A DNA stretch of 64,000 nt from Clostridiales bacterium (GCA_023663185.1 JAMPHY010000002.1:1-64000), one strand, 5' to 3'. Shown: positions 43,349 through 52,614, numbered from the stretch's first letter. Program-made: numbers and translations. Notes: generated by a model not told the origin, from the letters alone.

Positions 43349-44203
43349 ATGTTAAATTCCATATTGATTGCGCTTGGACTTCTCATATGCTTTTTTTTAG
43401 TAGTTATGGCTATCGACTGTAACCGCTTTATAACAGTCAACTATGAGCTTAAGTCAAAAAAGATAGCAAAAGAGTGTACTTTCGTACTTTTATCAGACTT
43501 ACATAATAAGTCGTTTGGAAAAGATAATGAAAGGTTGATTAAAAAAATAGATGAAATTGCTCCTAACGCAGTTCTGGCTGCAGGAGACATGTTGACTTCC
43601 GCTAAAGGAGAGAAGTATGTCGTGGCAGTCAGGCTGATGGAGCAGCTTAGTGCAAAATATCCTATATATTACGGAATGGGAAATCATGAGCACCGTATGA
43701 GCCTGAATCATGAGTACTACGGTAACTCGTATGAAATCTATGAGAAAGCGTTGCATAACGCAGGCATTGAGCCGCTTATAAATGAAAATGTGGATATGCC
43801 GTCTTTTAATATAAATATATGCGGACTGATGATTGACAGGTGTTATTACAGAAAATTTCATGAATATCCTATGCAGGAGAATTATTTAAGGGATACAATA
43901 GGACAGGCTAAGAGCGATAAATTCCAGATTTTGATAGCGCATAATCCGGATTATTTTGAAGAGTATGTCAAATGGGGGGCTGATTTGACTGTCTCAGGAC
44001 ATGTACACGGCGGACTTGTGCGGCTGCCGATTATCGGCGGAGTGGTATCGCCGAAGCTTACGCTTTTCCCCAAATACGACGGCGGAAAGTTTGAGAAAGA
44101 CAATAAAGTTATGATTTTAAGCCGCGGGCTTGCGACGCATACGCTGCCGATAAGGATATTCAATCCGGGGGAGCTGGTAGTGATTCATCTAAGTCCGGCT
44201 TAA
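43349..44203 (+). CDS. Metallophosphoesterase (YkuE/calcineurin-like)
   Basis: A 284-residue phosphoesterase with an N-terminal membrane segment (about 4-24). The bimetal-site motifs are LLSDLHNKSFG (D-x-H), LAAGDMLTS (GD), YYGMGNHEHR (GNHE), IAHNPDYF and the final SGHVHGG. Membrane attachment recalls family members that act on UDP-sugar lipids or phospholipids. It lies between a carboxypeptidase and scpA, 51 bp ahead of the latter. Substrate unknown. Confidence 0.9.
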   Translation: MLNSILIALGLLICFFLVVMAIDCNRFITVNYELKSKKIAKECTFVLLSDLHNKSFGKDNERLIKKIDEIAPNAVLAAGDMLTSAKGEKYVVAVRLMEQLSAKYPIYYGMGNHEHRMSLNHEYYGNSYEIYEKALHNAGIEPLINENVDMPSFNINICGLMIDRCYYRKFHEYPMQENYLRDTIGQAKSDKFQILIAHNPDYFEEYVKWGADLTVSGHVHGGLVRLPIIGGVVSPKLTLFPKYDGGKFEKDNKVMILSRGLATHTLPIRIFNPGELVVIHLSPA

Positions 44204-44254
44204 TAGAAGAATTAGCAACAACAGTTACATGATTAGATAAAAGGTGGACAGGTT

Positions 44255-45007
44255 ATGGCAATTCCGGTTAAATTGGAAGTCTTTGAAGGACCTCTGGATT
44301 TATTATTACATTTGATAGATAAGAATAAAGTGGACATTTATGATATCCCTATCGTAGAGATTACCGAGCAGTATCTGGACTATATCAGGCAGATGGAGAC
44401 CGAGGATATGAATGTCATGAGTGAATTTCTCGTGATGGCGGCGACTCTTATTGATATAAAATGCCGCATGCTTCTGCCAAGAGAGGTAAACGAAGAGGGG
44501 GAAGAGGAAGATCCGAGGACGGAGCTGGTAGAGCAGTTATTGGAATACAAGATGTGCAAATATATGTCCTATGAACTAAGAGACAGAATGATTGAAGCTG
44601 AGAAAAGCCTTTATAAGAAACCGACGCTGCCTAAAGAAGTGAGCGACTACAAACAGCCGATTGATTACGAAGAACTTATAGGGGATATGACGTTAGCGAA
44701 ACTGCATGAAATTTTCAAATATGTGATAAAAAGGCAGGAAGATAAAATCGATCCTGTAAGAAGCACCTTTGGCAAAATCGAAAAAGACGAAATCGATATG
44801 GACGCAAAGACCGTATATATAGAGGACTATCTAAAAAGCCATAAGACATTTAGCTTTAAGAAGCTGTTAGAGAAGCAGCACAGTAAGATGGAAGTCATCG
44901 TCACATTTTTGGTTATTCTGGAAATGATGAAGATAGGAAAAATCGGCATTAAGCAGGAAGATATTTTTGCGGATATCATCATAACATCAAATGAGCAGTC
45001 CGCATAA
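44255..45007 (+). CDS. scpA: Segregation and condensation protein A
   Basis: A 250-residue kleisin that joins SMC heads and ScpB into the bacterial condensin. The N-terminal LEVFEGPLDLLLHLIDKNKV and VDIYDIPIVEITEQYLDYI are diagnostic, and the C-terminal winged helix ends in IVTFLVILEMMKIGKIGI. AAAGGTGGA precedes the ATG. scpB follows after 23 bp. Confidence 0.96.
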   Translation: MAIPVKLEVFEGPLDLLLHLIDKNKVDIYDIPIVEITEQYLDYIRQMETEDMNVMSEFLVMAATLIDIKCRMLLPREVNEEGEEEDPRTELVEQLLEYKMCKYMSYELRDRMIEAEKSLYKKPTLPKEVSDYKQPIDYEELIGDMTLAKLHEIFKYVIKRQEDKIDPVRSTFGKIEKDEIDMDAKTVYIEDYLKSHKTFSFKKLLEKQHSKMEVIVTFLVILEMMKIGKIGIKQEDIFADIIITSNEQSA

Positions 45008-45030
45008 GGAAAAGGAGTACATATATCGGA

Positions 45031-45600
45031 ATGGAGAGACAAAAGGCGAAATCAGTAATAGAGGCAATACTTTTTACGATGGGAGATTCAGTGGAAATCG
45101 AGAGGCTTGCCGAAGTCATAGAAGAAGATGTTAAGACAACGGGTGAAATCCTTAACGAAATGGCGGAAGAATATAAGAAAGAAGAGCGGGGAATTGAATT
45201 GACTACTCTGGACAATGCGGTACAGTTATGTACGAAGGGCGAGCTCTACGAGTATTTGATTAAAATAGCCAAGACGCCGAAAAAATATGTTCTGACGGAT
45301 ACCTTGCTTGAGACGCTCTCAATTATCGCCTATAAACAGCCGGTAACAAGGTTAGAAATCGAGAAGGTGCGCGGGGTAAGCTGCGACCATGCGGTAAACA
45401 GGCTGATTGAGTTTGATTTGATTGCCGAGGTAGGCAGGCTTGACGCTCCGGGACGTCCGCTTTTATTTGGGACCACAGAGCAATTTTTGCGCAGTTTCGG
45501 GGTTAAGTCGCTCGATGATTTGCCGGAGATTAATCCGGTACAGATGGAGGAGTTTAAGCTGCAGGCGGAATCGGAAGTGCAGCTGCAGTTAGATATATAA
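45031..45600 (+). CDS. scpB: Segregation and condensation protein B
   Basis: A 189-residue protein with two winged-helix domains. IEAILFTMGDSVEIERLAE opens the first, and LETLSIIAYKQPVTRLEIEKVRG followed by GRPLLFGTTEQFLRSFG marks the second. It dimerises and stabilises the ScpA-SMC complex. The ATG at 45031 is 23 bp after scpA, whose ribosome binding region AAAGGAG is shared by the junction. Confidence 0.96.
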   Translation: MERQKAKSVIEAILFTMGDSVEIERLAEVIEEDVKTTGEILNEMAEEYKKEERGIELTTLDNAVQLCTKGELYEYLIKIAKTPKKYVLTDTLLETLSIIAYKQPVTRLEIEKVRGVSCDHAVNRLIEFDLIAEVGRLDAPGRPLLFGTTEQFLRSFGVKSLDDLPEINPVQMEEFKLQAESEVQLQLDI

Positions 45601-45670
45601 TTACTGTTTTTGTTATTACGGCTGTTTTCAAAGCATATACATTAACAATGAAAAAGACGCAGGTTAATCT

Positions 45671-46957
45671 ATGTGTGAAAACAACGGTAACAGGATAACA
45701 GGGATTGTAAAGAGGTTATTGAGAGTCAGGCAGTGCAGCCTGACTTTGTTGCTAATGACGGCGGCGGTTATATTAATTACTCTTAACGTATACGCTAAGG
45801 AAGATAACAGTAAAGAAGAATTACAGTTATATTCTCAGTCAGCAGTACTTCTCGATGCCGATTCCGGCAGGGTTTTATATGGAAAAAATGAAAAAGAAAT
45901 ACTTCCTATGGCAAGTACGACGAAAATTATGACATGTATTCTGGCGCTGGAATATGGAAATATGGACGATATCGTTGAAGTTTCCGCCTATGCTGAGAGT
46001 ATGCCGAAGGTCAAGCTTTATATGCGGCAGGGGGAGCAGTACAGGCTTGGCGATTTACTTTATTCGCTTATGCTTGAGTCGCATAACGACTCGGCGATAG
46101 CCATTGCAGAGGCGGTCGGCGGGAGCGTGGAAGAGTTTGCCGCGATGATGAACCAAAAAGCGAGGGACATAGGCTGCTATGATACATTTTTTATTACGCC
46201 TAACGGACTCGACGCCACAGTGGGCGATACAGGGAAAATACATTCTACGACGGCAGCAGACCTTGCTAAAATCATGGCGTACTGCGTGACGGCTTCGCCG
46301 GCAAAGGAGGATTTTCTTGCTATTACGCGAACGTTAGAATATGACTTTTGCGATGTAAGCGGGGCGCGAAGCTTTCATTGCAATAACCATAACAGTTTCT
46401 TAGGTATGATGGACGAAGCGCTGTCGGGTAAAACAGGTTTTACTAATAAAGCGGGATACTGCTATGTCGGAGCCATCGAAAGCGAAGGCAGGGTATATAC
46501 GGTGGCTCTGCTTGCATGCGGCTGGCCGAATAATAAGACATATAAATGGAGCGATATGAAGAAGCTTGCACAGTACGGCATGGAGAACTTTGAATATCGG
46601 GATATCTATGAAGAGATAAGCTTCGATGATATTCCGGTGATAAACGGCATTGCCGGGAAGAACGCCACGCCGTATGATAGAGCCTTTGTCAATGTTGCGC
46701 TTGAGGAGCCTTCTGAGAAAAGTCTGCGTTATCTTCTTAGCAGCGACGATAAGGTAGAAGTCAAGAGCAGTATAGCCGAGACATTGGAAGCTCCGGTGTA
46801 TTCCGGTGAGAAGGTAGGGCAGGTGTCGTATTATTTAAATGGTGAACTTATCAAGTCATATACAGTGGTTACGACTAAAGAAATCGAGAAAACAGACTAT
46901 TTATGGACGCTAAAATATATATTGCGGATTTATTTTCATATATTTACAGATTTTTGA
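45671..46957 (+). CDS. D-alanyl-D-alanine carboxypeptidase
   Basis: A 428-residue S11 peptidase. After an N-terminal signal/anchor (about 20-43) the motifs are STTK (MASTTKIMTC), SHN (LESHNDSAIAIA) and KTG (SGKTGFTNKAGYC). The last 30 residues are hydrophobic and aromatic (YILRIYFHIFTDF), a likely membrane anchor. It shares fold but limited motif identity with the enzyme at 42039, so the two may trim peptidoglycan at different stages such as growth and sporulation. Confidence 0.92.
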   Translation: MCENNGNRITGIVKRLLRVRQCSLTLLLMTAAVILITLNVYAKEDNSKEELQLYSQSAVLLDADSGRVLYGKNEKEILPMASTTKIMTCILALEYGNMDDIVEVSAYAESMPKVKLYMRQGEQYRLGDLLYSLMLESHNDSAIAIAEAVGGSVEEFAAMMNQKARDIGCYDTFFITPNGLDATVGDTGKIHSTTAADLAKIMAYCVTASPAKEDFLAITRTLEYDFCDVSGARSFHCNNHNSFLGMMDEALSGKTGFTNKAGYCYVGAIESEGRVYTVALLACGWPNNKTYKWSDMKKLAQYGMENFEYRDIYEEISFDDIPVINGIAGKNATPYDRAFVNVALEEPSEKSLRYLLSSDDKVEVKSSIAETLEAPVYSGEKVGQVSYYLNGELIKSYTVVTTKEIEKTDYLWTLKYILRIYFHIFTDF

Positions 46958-46999
46958 AAAAAAGCTAGTCGATTTTGCTAATATATGTTAAACTATTAT

Positions 47000-47016
47000 G
47001 TGTGCTTTACGCACAC
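47000..47016 (+). other. Leader hairpin ahead of the decarboxylase operon
   Basis: GTGTGC and GCACAC form a 6-bp stem with a 5-base loop in the region between the carboxypeptidase and the carboxyltransferase gene. No U-tract follows, so it is more likely a leader structure than a terminator. Confidence 0.35.
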
Positions 47017-47062
47017 CATAAAATGTTATTATTTTTTAGTAAGATAAATGGAGGGCTGAAAA

Positions 47063-48490
47063 ATGAGTACAAATTCTCAAGCGAGTCAAAGAATCAATGC
47101 TTTGCTCGATGAAAACAGTTTCGTTGAGATTGGCGCACTTGTTAGCGCAAGGGCAACAGATTTCAACCTGAAACAAACGGAGACTCCTTCAGACGGCGTT
47201 ATCACCGGATATGGAGTAATTGACGGCAATCTTGTGTATGTATACAGCCAAGATGCTTCCGTTTTAAACGGAACCGTCGGCGAAATGCACGCTAAGAAGA
47301 TTGCAAACCTCTATGACTTGGCGATGAAGATGGGCGCGCCTGTAATAGCGCTGCTTGATTCTGCCGGTCTTAGACTGCAGGAAGCGACCGACGCTTTGAA
47401 TGCGTTTGGTGAGATTTACCTGAAACAAACCTTAGCTTCCGGCGTGATTCCCCAGATTACCGCGGTTTTTGGAACCTGCGGAGGTGGACTTGCTATTATT
47501 CCCGGACTCACTGATTTTACTTTTATGGAGGCTGATAAGGCGAAATTATTCGTTAATGCGCCCAACACCCTTGATGGAAATGTAGTCTCGAAATGTGATA
47601 CGAGCGCGGCGTCGTTCCAGAGTGAGAAAACAGGCAATATTGACGTTGTTGCAGATGAAGCGTCCATACTTGCACAGATTAGACAGCTTGTATCGCTGCT
47701 TCCGGCTAATAATGAAGACATCGCTATATCAGACTGCACAGACGACTTAAACAGAGGTTGTCCGGATATTGCAGCATGTGTGGGCGATACATCGGTTGCG
47801 TTGTCACGCATTGCTGATGATGGAGTATTTTTTGAAGCAAAACAGAACTATGCAAAAGATATGGTTGTAGGATTTATGAAGCTTAACGGAGCAACCGTTG
47901 GCGCGGTAGCAAACCGTACTGAAGTCTATGACGAGAACGGCGAAGTTACCGAGAAGTTTGATGCGGTTATTTCAGAGGGCGGCGCGCAGAAAGCGGCGCG
48001 TTTCATCAATTTCTGCGATGCATTTGAGATTCCGATATTGTCCTTAACGAATGTAAAAGGTTTCCTTGCGGACAAATGTTCTGAGAGAAGAATTGCTAAA
48101 GCGGCGGCAAAGCTTACATACGCATTTGCCAACGCAACCGTTCCGAAAGTAAACGTAATAATCGGAAAGGCATACGGAAGTGCGTATACAGTTATGAATT
48201 CTAAAGCGATTGGCGCAGATATTACAATGGCATGGCCTGACGCCGAGATTGGAACAATGGACGCTTCACTTGCAGCGAAGATTATCTGCGACGGTCAGGG
48301 CGCCGATGCTATTGACGCTTGTGCAAAGGAATATGCGGCTTTGCAGAATAATGTAACAAGCGCGGCTGCAAGAGGATATGTAGACCAGATTATAGAGCCT
48401 GTTGACACCAGAAAATATGTTATCGGAGCTTTTGAGATGTTGGCGTCAAAGAGCGAAGGCCGTCCGGAGAAAAAACACGGTACAGTTTAG
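47063..48490 (+). CDS. Acyl-CoA carboxyltransferase-type subunit (MmdA-like)
   Basis: A 475-residue carboxyltransferase of the MmdA/PccB fold, with two crotonase-like halves. Oxyanion-hole segments are seen in ITAVFGTCGGGLAIIPGLTD and the second half in VIIGKAYGSAYTVMNSKAI, with ADITMAWPDAEIGTMD near the active site. It is a little shorter than typical MmdA (about 510). It heads an operon with a lipoprotein-OadG, biotin carrier, OadB and OadA-like enzyme. The acyl-CoA it acts on (methylmalonyl-, malonyl- or glutaconyl-CoA) cannot be assigned. GGAGGG precedes the ATG. Confidence 0.88.
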   Translation: MSTNSQASQRINALLDENSFVEIGALVSARATDFNLKQTETPSDGVITGYGVIDGNLVYVYSQDASVLNGTVGEMHAKKIANLYDLAMKMGAPVIALLDSAGLRLQEATDALNAFGEIYLKQTLASGVIPQITAVFGTCGGGLAIIPGLTDFTFMEADKAKLFVNAPNTLDGNVVSKCDTSAASFQSEKTGNIDVVADEASILAQIRQLVSLLPANNEDIAISDCTDDLNRGCPDIAACVGDTSVALSRIADDGVFFEAKQNYAKDMVVGFMKLNGATVGAVANRTEVYDENGEVTEKFDAVISEGGAQKAARFINFCDAFEIPILSLTNVKGFLADKCSERRIAKAAAKLTYAFANATVPKVNVIIGKAYGSAYTVMNSKAIGADITMAWPDAEIGTMDASLAAKIICDGQGADAIDACAKEYAALQNNVTSAAARGYVDQIIEPVDTRKYVIGAFEMLASKSEGRPEKKHGTV

Positions 48491-48507
48491 AAAGGATGAT
48501 ACTTAAT

Positions 48508-49284
48508 ATGAAAAAATTATTAATAGTATTAGGTATAATTACCTGTATGGCAGGTCTGACGGCATGTGGCAGTGATGAGCAGTCGGCGGGACCGACTTTG
48601 CCTGAGGAAAATGCCAAAATGTTTGTTGCAAATTACGTTCAGGCTCTTGACCAGATAGCAGTTGTTTCCGGAGGTGCAAGCGATTATGTTGCGTATGTGT
48701 CGGCACAGTCGGGTATTGACGAGAAGGTGCTTGAAGGCGCTGTTGCAAGCTGGATAAGCGCTGCCGAAGATATGGGTAATTATATAGAAGTATTGGAAAT
48801 TGTTGATAATACCATGCTTTGCGAAGTGTATAATGATGAGTATTATATCGTAGGGGGAACAATCAGCGCCAGATTAAAGGGAAGCAGTCACAATGCGATA
48901 CTTGAAATCACATGCGATGATACCGGAATTACCAGTATATCAACAAATGTGGAGTATTCATTTGGAGAGAGTATGGAAATGGCAGGATTAAATACTTTGC
49001 TGGGCATGGGAACCGTATTTGTGGTATTGATTCTGATAAGCGTAATCATTGCGGCATTTGGATTTATTCCTAAGCTGATGGAGAAAAATAAGCCTACGGA
49101 AAATAAGTCTGCGGAAAAGAAGGAAGACGCCGTTGTTGCACAGATTGCCCAAAGAGAAGAACTTTCAGACGATACTGAGCTTGTAGCGGTAATCGCTGCG
49201 GCGATAGCAGCTTATGAAGGCGCAGGTTCTACTGACGGCTTTGTGGTAAGGTCAATCAGAAAAGCTAAGAGCAGTAAATGGTAA
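48508..49284 (+). CDS. Lipoprotein-OadG fusion, decarboxylase gamma/delta-type subunit
   Basis: A 258-residue protein combining a lipoprotein front half with an OadG-like back half. The signal peptide ends at Cys20 (GLTAC). Residues about 35-150 form an extracytoplasmic domain that OadG proteins usually lack. The single span at about 164-188 and the charged cytoplasmic tail are the OadG part, including VAVIAAAIAAYEGA near the C-terminus. I start at the ATG at 48508; the ATG at 48496 abuts the AAAGG site. OadG-type subunits tether the carboxyltransferase to the membrane subunit OadB. The gene starts 17 bp after the carboxyltransferase gene. Confidence 0.8.
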   Translation: MKKLLIVLGIITCMAGLTACGSDEQSAGPTLPEENAKMFVANYVQALDQIAVVSGGASDYVAYVSAQSGIDEKVLEGAVASWISAAEDMGNYIEVLEIVDNTMLCEVYNDEYYIVGGTISARLKGSSHNAILEITCDDTGITSISTNVEYSFGESMEMAGLNTLLGMGTVFVVLILISVIIAAFGFIPKLMEKNKPTENKSAEKKEDAVVAQIAQREELSDDTELVAVIAAAIAAYEGAGSTDGFVVRSIRKAKSSKW

Positions 49285-49347
49285 GATTACCGAATAATTA
49301 TATTTGTGTATAAATTTACAGATTAAATAAAGATGGAGGAATAAAAA

Positions 49348-49722
49348 ATGAAAAATTATACAATTACCGTAAACGGAAGCGTATATGATGTAGTAGTAGA
49401 AGAAGGGCAGACAAGCGGCGCTCCCGCTGTATCAGCTCCCGCAGCTCCTAAGGCTGCACCGAAGGCGGCTCCTAAGGCAGCAGCACCCGCAGCTAGCGGC
49501 GCAGCAGGAAGCGTTAAGATTGAAGCCGGAGCAGCCGGTAAGGTATTTAAATTGGAAGCAAGCGTAGGGCAGGTAGTAAAGAAGGGCGACGCTGTTGTAA
49601 TTCTTGAGGCAATGAAGATGGAAATCCCTGTTGTTGCTCCGCAAGACGGTACTGTAGCAAGTATCAACGTAGCAGTAGGCGACGCTGTTGAGGCAGGCGC
49701 ATTACTTGCTACCTTGAACTAA
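49348..49722 (+). CDS. Biotin carboxyl carrier protein of the decarboxylase
   Basis: A 124-residue biotinyl protein. The short N-terminal segment is followed by an Ala/Pro/Lys linker (about 24-55, with AAPKAAPKAAPKAA) and the biotinyl domain. The biotinylated Lys is K90 in ILEAMKMEIPV. It carries CO2 from a carboxyltransferase to OadB. Both carboxyltransferases in this operon lack their own biotin domain, so this carrier must serve them. Confidence 0.95.
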   Translation: MKNYTITVNGSVYDVVVEEGQTSGAPAVSAPAAPKAAPKAAPKAAAPAASGAAGSVKIEAGAAGKVFKLEASVGQVVKKGDAVVILEAMKMEIPVVAPQDGTVASINVAVGDAVEAGALLATLN

Positions 49723-49775
49723 TTGTTTGATAGCAGTATTTTTGAATTTGTATAATTACGACAGGAGGTAAAAAC

Positions 49776-50924
49776 ATGGATTATATAGCAAATACGCTAT
49801 CCAATCTTATTCACCAGACAGCATTTTTTAATCTTGACTGGCGAAACTATGTAATGATTGTGGTAGCTTTGGGATTCCTATTTCTTGCTATCAAATTTGA
49901 ATTTGAACCGCTTCTTTTGGTTCCGATAGCTTTTGGTATGCTGCTTGTTAATATCTATCCTGATATTATGGCTGAATATGGCGAAGGCGGTGCCGGCGGC
50001 GGTTTGCTGTATTATTTCTATAAACTTGATGAGTGGGCGATATTGCCGTCGCTTATCTTTATGGGCGTCGGTGCGATGACTGACTTTGGACCGCTTATTG
50101 CCAATCCGAAGAGTTTCCTGCTTGGCGCGTCAGCGCAGTTCGGTATCTTTGCTGCATATTTTGCTGCAATAGCTATGGGATTTAATGATAAGGCGGCAGC
50201 CGCTATCTCCATAATCGGCGGAGCGGACGGTCCTACATCTATCTTTCTTGCTACTAAGCTGCAGCAGACCACGCTGCTTGGACCGATTGCGGTTGCGGCA
50301 TATTCATATATGTCGTTAGTGCCGATTATTCAGCCGCCTATTATGAAGCTTCTTACGACGAAGAAGGAAAGACAGATTAAAATGGCGCAGCTTCGTCCGG
50401 TTACAAAGTTGGAGAGAATCTTATTCCCTATCGTTGTTACGATAGTCGTATCCCTGATTCTTCCTACCACAGCTCCGCTTATCGGTATGCTTATGTTAGG
50501 TAATCTATTCAGGGAGTCGGGAGTTGTAAGACAGTTGACCGAGACAGCGTCAAATGCGCTTATGTATATCGTAGTTATTATTCTGGGTACCTCAGTAGGC
50601 GCAACGACAAGTGGAGAAGCTTTCTTGAATGCAGACACCTTAAAAATCGTAGCGCTTGGCTTGATTGCCTTTGCTTTTGGAACCGCAATGGGTGTAATAT
50701 TTGGCAAGCTGATGTGCTTGTTTACAAAGGGCGCGGTCAATCCGCTTATCGGTTCGGCGGGCGTTTCGGCTGTTCCTATGGCGGCGAGAGTTTCACAGAA
50801 GGTCGGTGCGGAGGAAGATCCTACCAACTTCCTGCTTATGCACGCTATGGGACCTAATGTAGCGGGTGTAATAGGTACGGCGGTAGCCGCAGGAACATTT
50901 ATGGCAGTATTCGGAGTATTCTGA
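49776..50924 (+). CDS. Na+-translocating decarboxylase beta subunit (OadB-like)
   Basis: A 382-residue membrane subunit that decarboxylates carboxybiotin and exports Na+. About nine hydrophobic segments are present. The functional regions are IIGGADGPTSIFLATKL (with the essential Asp of region IIIa) and IGSAGVSAVPMAARVSQ in region VIII. ACAGGAGGT precedes the ATG. With the biotin carrier it forms the energy-conserving core of the complex. The inference of Na+ rather than H+ rests on the family. Confidence 0.95.
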   Translation: MDYIANTLSNLIHQTAFFNLDWRNYVMIVVALGFLFLAIKFEFEPLLLVPIAFGMLLVNIYPDIMAEYGEGGAGGGLLYYFYKLDEWAILPSLIFMGVGAMTDFGPLIANPKSFLLGASAQFGIFAAYFAAIAMGFNDKAAAAISIIGGADGPTSIFLATKLQQTTLLGPIAVAAYSYMSLVPIIQPPIMKLLTTKKERQIKMAQLRPVTKLERILFPIVVTIVVSLILPTTAPLIGMLMLGNLFRESGVVRQLTETASNALMYIVVIILGTSVGATTSGEAFLNADTLKIVALGLIAFAFGTAMGVIFGKLMCLFTKGAVNPLIGSAGVSAVPMAARVSQKVGAEEDPTNFLLMHAMGPNVAGVIGTAVAAGTFMAVFGVF

Positions 50925-50985
50925 TACGAAAAGAAATTTTAAAGCTGTGGTTGATAATTATAGATAAATATAGGAGGAAATAGAA

Positions 50986-52413
50986 ATGGCAGAACAGGTT
51001 AAAAAACCGATTGGAATCATGGAAACCGTTCTTCGTGATGCGCATCAGTCTTTGATTGCAACAAGAATGCCTACCGAGATAATGCTTCCAATCGTAGAGA
51101 AAATGGATAAAGTAGGTTATCATGCAGTAGAGTGCTGGGGCGGTGCAACGTTTGACGCATCACTTCGTTTCTTGAAAGAAGATCCGTGGGATAGACTTAG
51201 AAAATTAAGGGACGGCTTCAAGAACACCAAATTGCAGATGCTTTTCAGAGGTCAGAATATTCTAGGATACAGACCGTATGCGGACGACGTAGTAGACAGC
51301 TTCGTAGAGAAATCTATCGCAAACGGTATTGATATTATCCGTATTTTTGACTGTCTGAATGATTTGAGGAACTTACAGGAAGCAGTAAATGCTACCAATA
51401 AGATAAAGGCAAGAGAAGGCAGAGGACATGCGCAGGTAGCTCTTTCCTATACTCTTGGCGACGCATATACAATGGAATACTGGATGGATATGGCGAAGAA
51501 GATTGAAGAAATGGGCGCTGATTCCATCTGTATCAAGGATATGGCGGGACTTCTGGTTCCTTATAAGGCAGCCGAGATGATTTCATCAATGAAGTCTGCC
51601 ACCAAACTTCCGATTCAGCTTCATACACACTATACTTCCGGTGTGGCGGGAATGACTTATCTTAAGGCGGTAGAGGCAGGAGTTGACGTTATCGACTGTG
51701 CTATCTCTCCGTTTGCAATGGGTACGTCGCAGCCGGCTACTGAGGTTATGGTAGAGACATTTAAGGGAACTCCTTATGATACGGGATACGACCAGAATCT
51801 TCTTGCCGAAATCGCAGATTATTTCAGACCTTACAGAGATAAATGTCTTGCTGACGGTCTGCTTAATCCTAAGGTTATGGGCGTTGATATCAAGACATTG
51901 TTATATCAGGTACCGGGCGGTATGCTTTCCAATATGGTAAGCCAGTTGAAAGAGCAGAACGCAGAAGACAGATACTATGATGTTTTGAAGGAAATCCCTG
52001 AGGTTAGAAAAGACTTAGGTGAGCCGCCGCTTGTTACGCCTTCCTCCCAGATAGTAGGTACTCAGGCAGTATTCAATGTACTTATGGGCGAGAGATATAA
52101 GATGGCGACTAAGGAGACTAAGGCGGTTCTTCGCGGTGAGTACGGACAGACTGTAAAACCTATGAATCAGGAAGTAATCGACAAGGTTATTCCGGGTGAA
52201 GAGAGAATTACCTGTCGTCCGGCAGACTTAATTGAGAACGAGATGGATAAGCTTGAGGGAGAAATGAAGGAATGGAAACAGCAGGACGAGGACGTATTAT
52301 CATACGCTCTGTTCCCGCAGGTAGCAACCGATTTCTTTAAATATCGTCAGGCTCAGCAGGAAAAAGTGGATATGACTCAGGCGGACACTAAGAATGCGGC
52401 GTATCCTGTTTAA
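50986..52413 (+). CDS. Oxaloacetate decarboxylase/pyruvate carboxyltransferase-type alpha subunit
   Basis: A 475-residue carboxyltransferase of the OadA/5S type. The barrel has LRDAHQSLIATRM, the catalytic-Lys strand SICIKDMAGLL, the metal ligands LHTHYTSG and CAISPFAMGTSQPATE. It ends after the PYC-OadA helical domain (about 300-470) and has no biotinyl domain, which is supplied by the separate carrier at 49348. It would exchange carboxyl between biotin and oxaloacetate/pyruvate. AGGAGG precedes the ATG. A strong terminator follows, so this is the operon's last gene. Confidence 0.93.
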   Translation: MAEQVKKPIGIMETVLRDAHQSLIATRMPTEIMLPIVEKMDKVGYHAVECWGGATFDASLRFLKEDPWDRLRKLRDGFKNTKLQMLFRGQNILGYRPYADDVVDSFVEKSIANGIDIIRIFDCLNDLRNLQEAVNATNKIKAREGRGHAQVALSYTLGDAYTMEYWMDMAKKIEEMGADSICIKDMAGLLVPYKAAEMISSMKSATKLPIQLHTHYTSGVAGMTYLKAVEAGVDVIDCAISPFAMGTSQPATEVMVETFKGTPYDTGYDQNLLAEIADYFRPYRDKCLADGLLNPKVMGVDIKTLLYQVPGGMLSNMVSQLKEQNAEDRYYDVLKEIPEVRKDLGEPPLVTPSSQIVGTQAVFNVLMGERYKMATKETKAVLRGEYGQTVKPMNQEVIDKVIPGEERITCRPADLIENEMDKLEGEMKEWKQQDEDVLSYALFPQVATDFFKYRQAQQEKVDMTQADTKNAAYPV

Positions 52414-52442
52414 ATAACACCTTGTATATAATCAATGACATT

Positions 52443-52478
52443 AAAAAGGCAGTCGGAAATTTTTTCGGCTGTCTTTTT
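52443..52478 (+). terminator. Rho-independent terminator of the decarboxylase operon
   Basis: AAAAAGGCAGTCG pairs with CGGCTGTCTTTTT over 13 bp, with two G-T wobbles and a 10-base loop. The T-run continues past the stem. Confidence 0.9.
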
Positions 52479-52497
52479 ATGTTTTATAAATTTTATA

Positions 52498-52574
52498 TTG
52501 ACTAAGCCCATATTAGTATATTATAATAACGTATATTATGATAACATATATTATAATATCGCATGTTATTATAA
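52498..52574 (+). promoter_or_regulatory. TetR-gene promoter with long inverted repeats
   Basis: TTGACT (52498-52503), 18 bp, TATAAT (52522-52527). A perfect 10-bp inverted repeat begins at the -10: TTATAATAAC (52521-52530) and GTTATTATAA (52565-52574). Between them are further partial dyads (ATATTAT, GATAAC, ATATATTATAAT). It is a plausible autoregulatory operator of the TetR-type protein encoded at 52615. Confidence 0.6.
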
Positions 52575-52614
52575 TGGAAACGTAGTCAGCTATTTACAAA
52601 GTGAGGAAAACAAT

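Noticed and set aside
47063-48490. Acetyl-CoA carboxylase beta subunit
   Set aside because: No zinc-finger N-terminus and no accA or biotin carboxylase nearby; the operon has OadB, OadG and OadA-like genes, which point to a decarboxylase.
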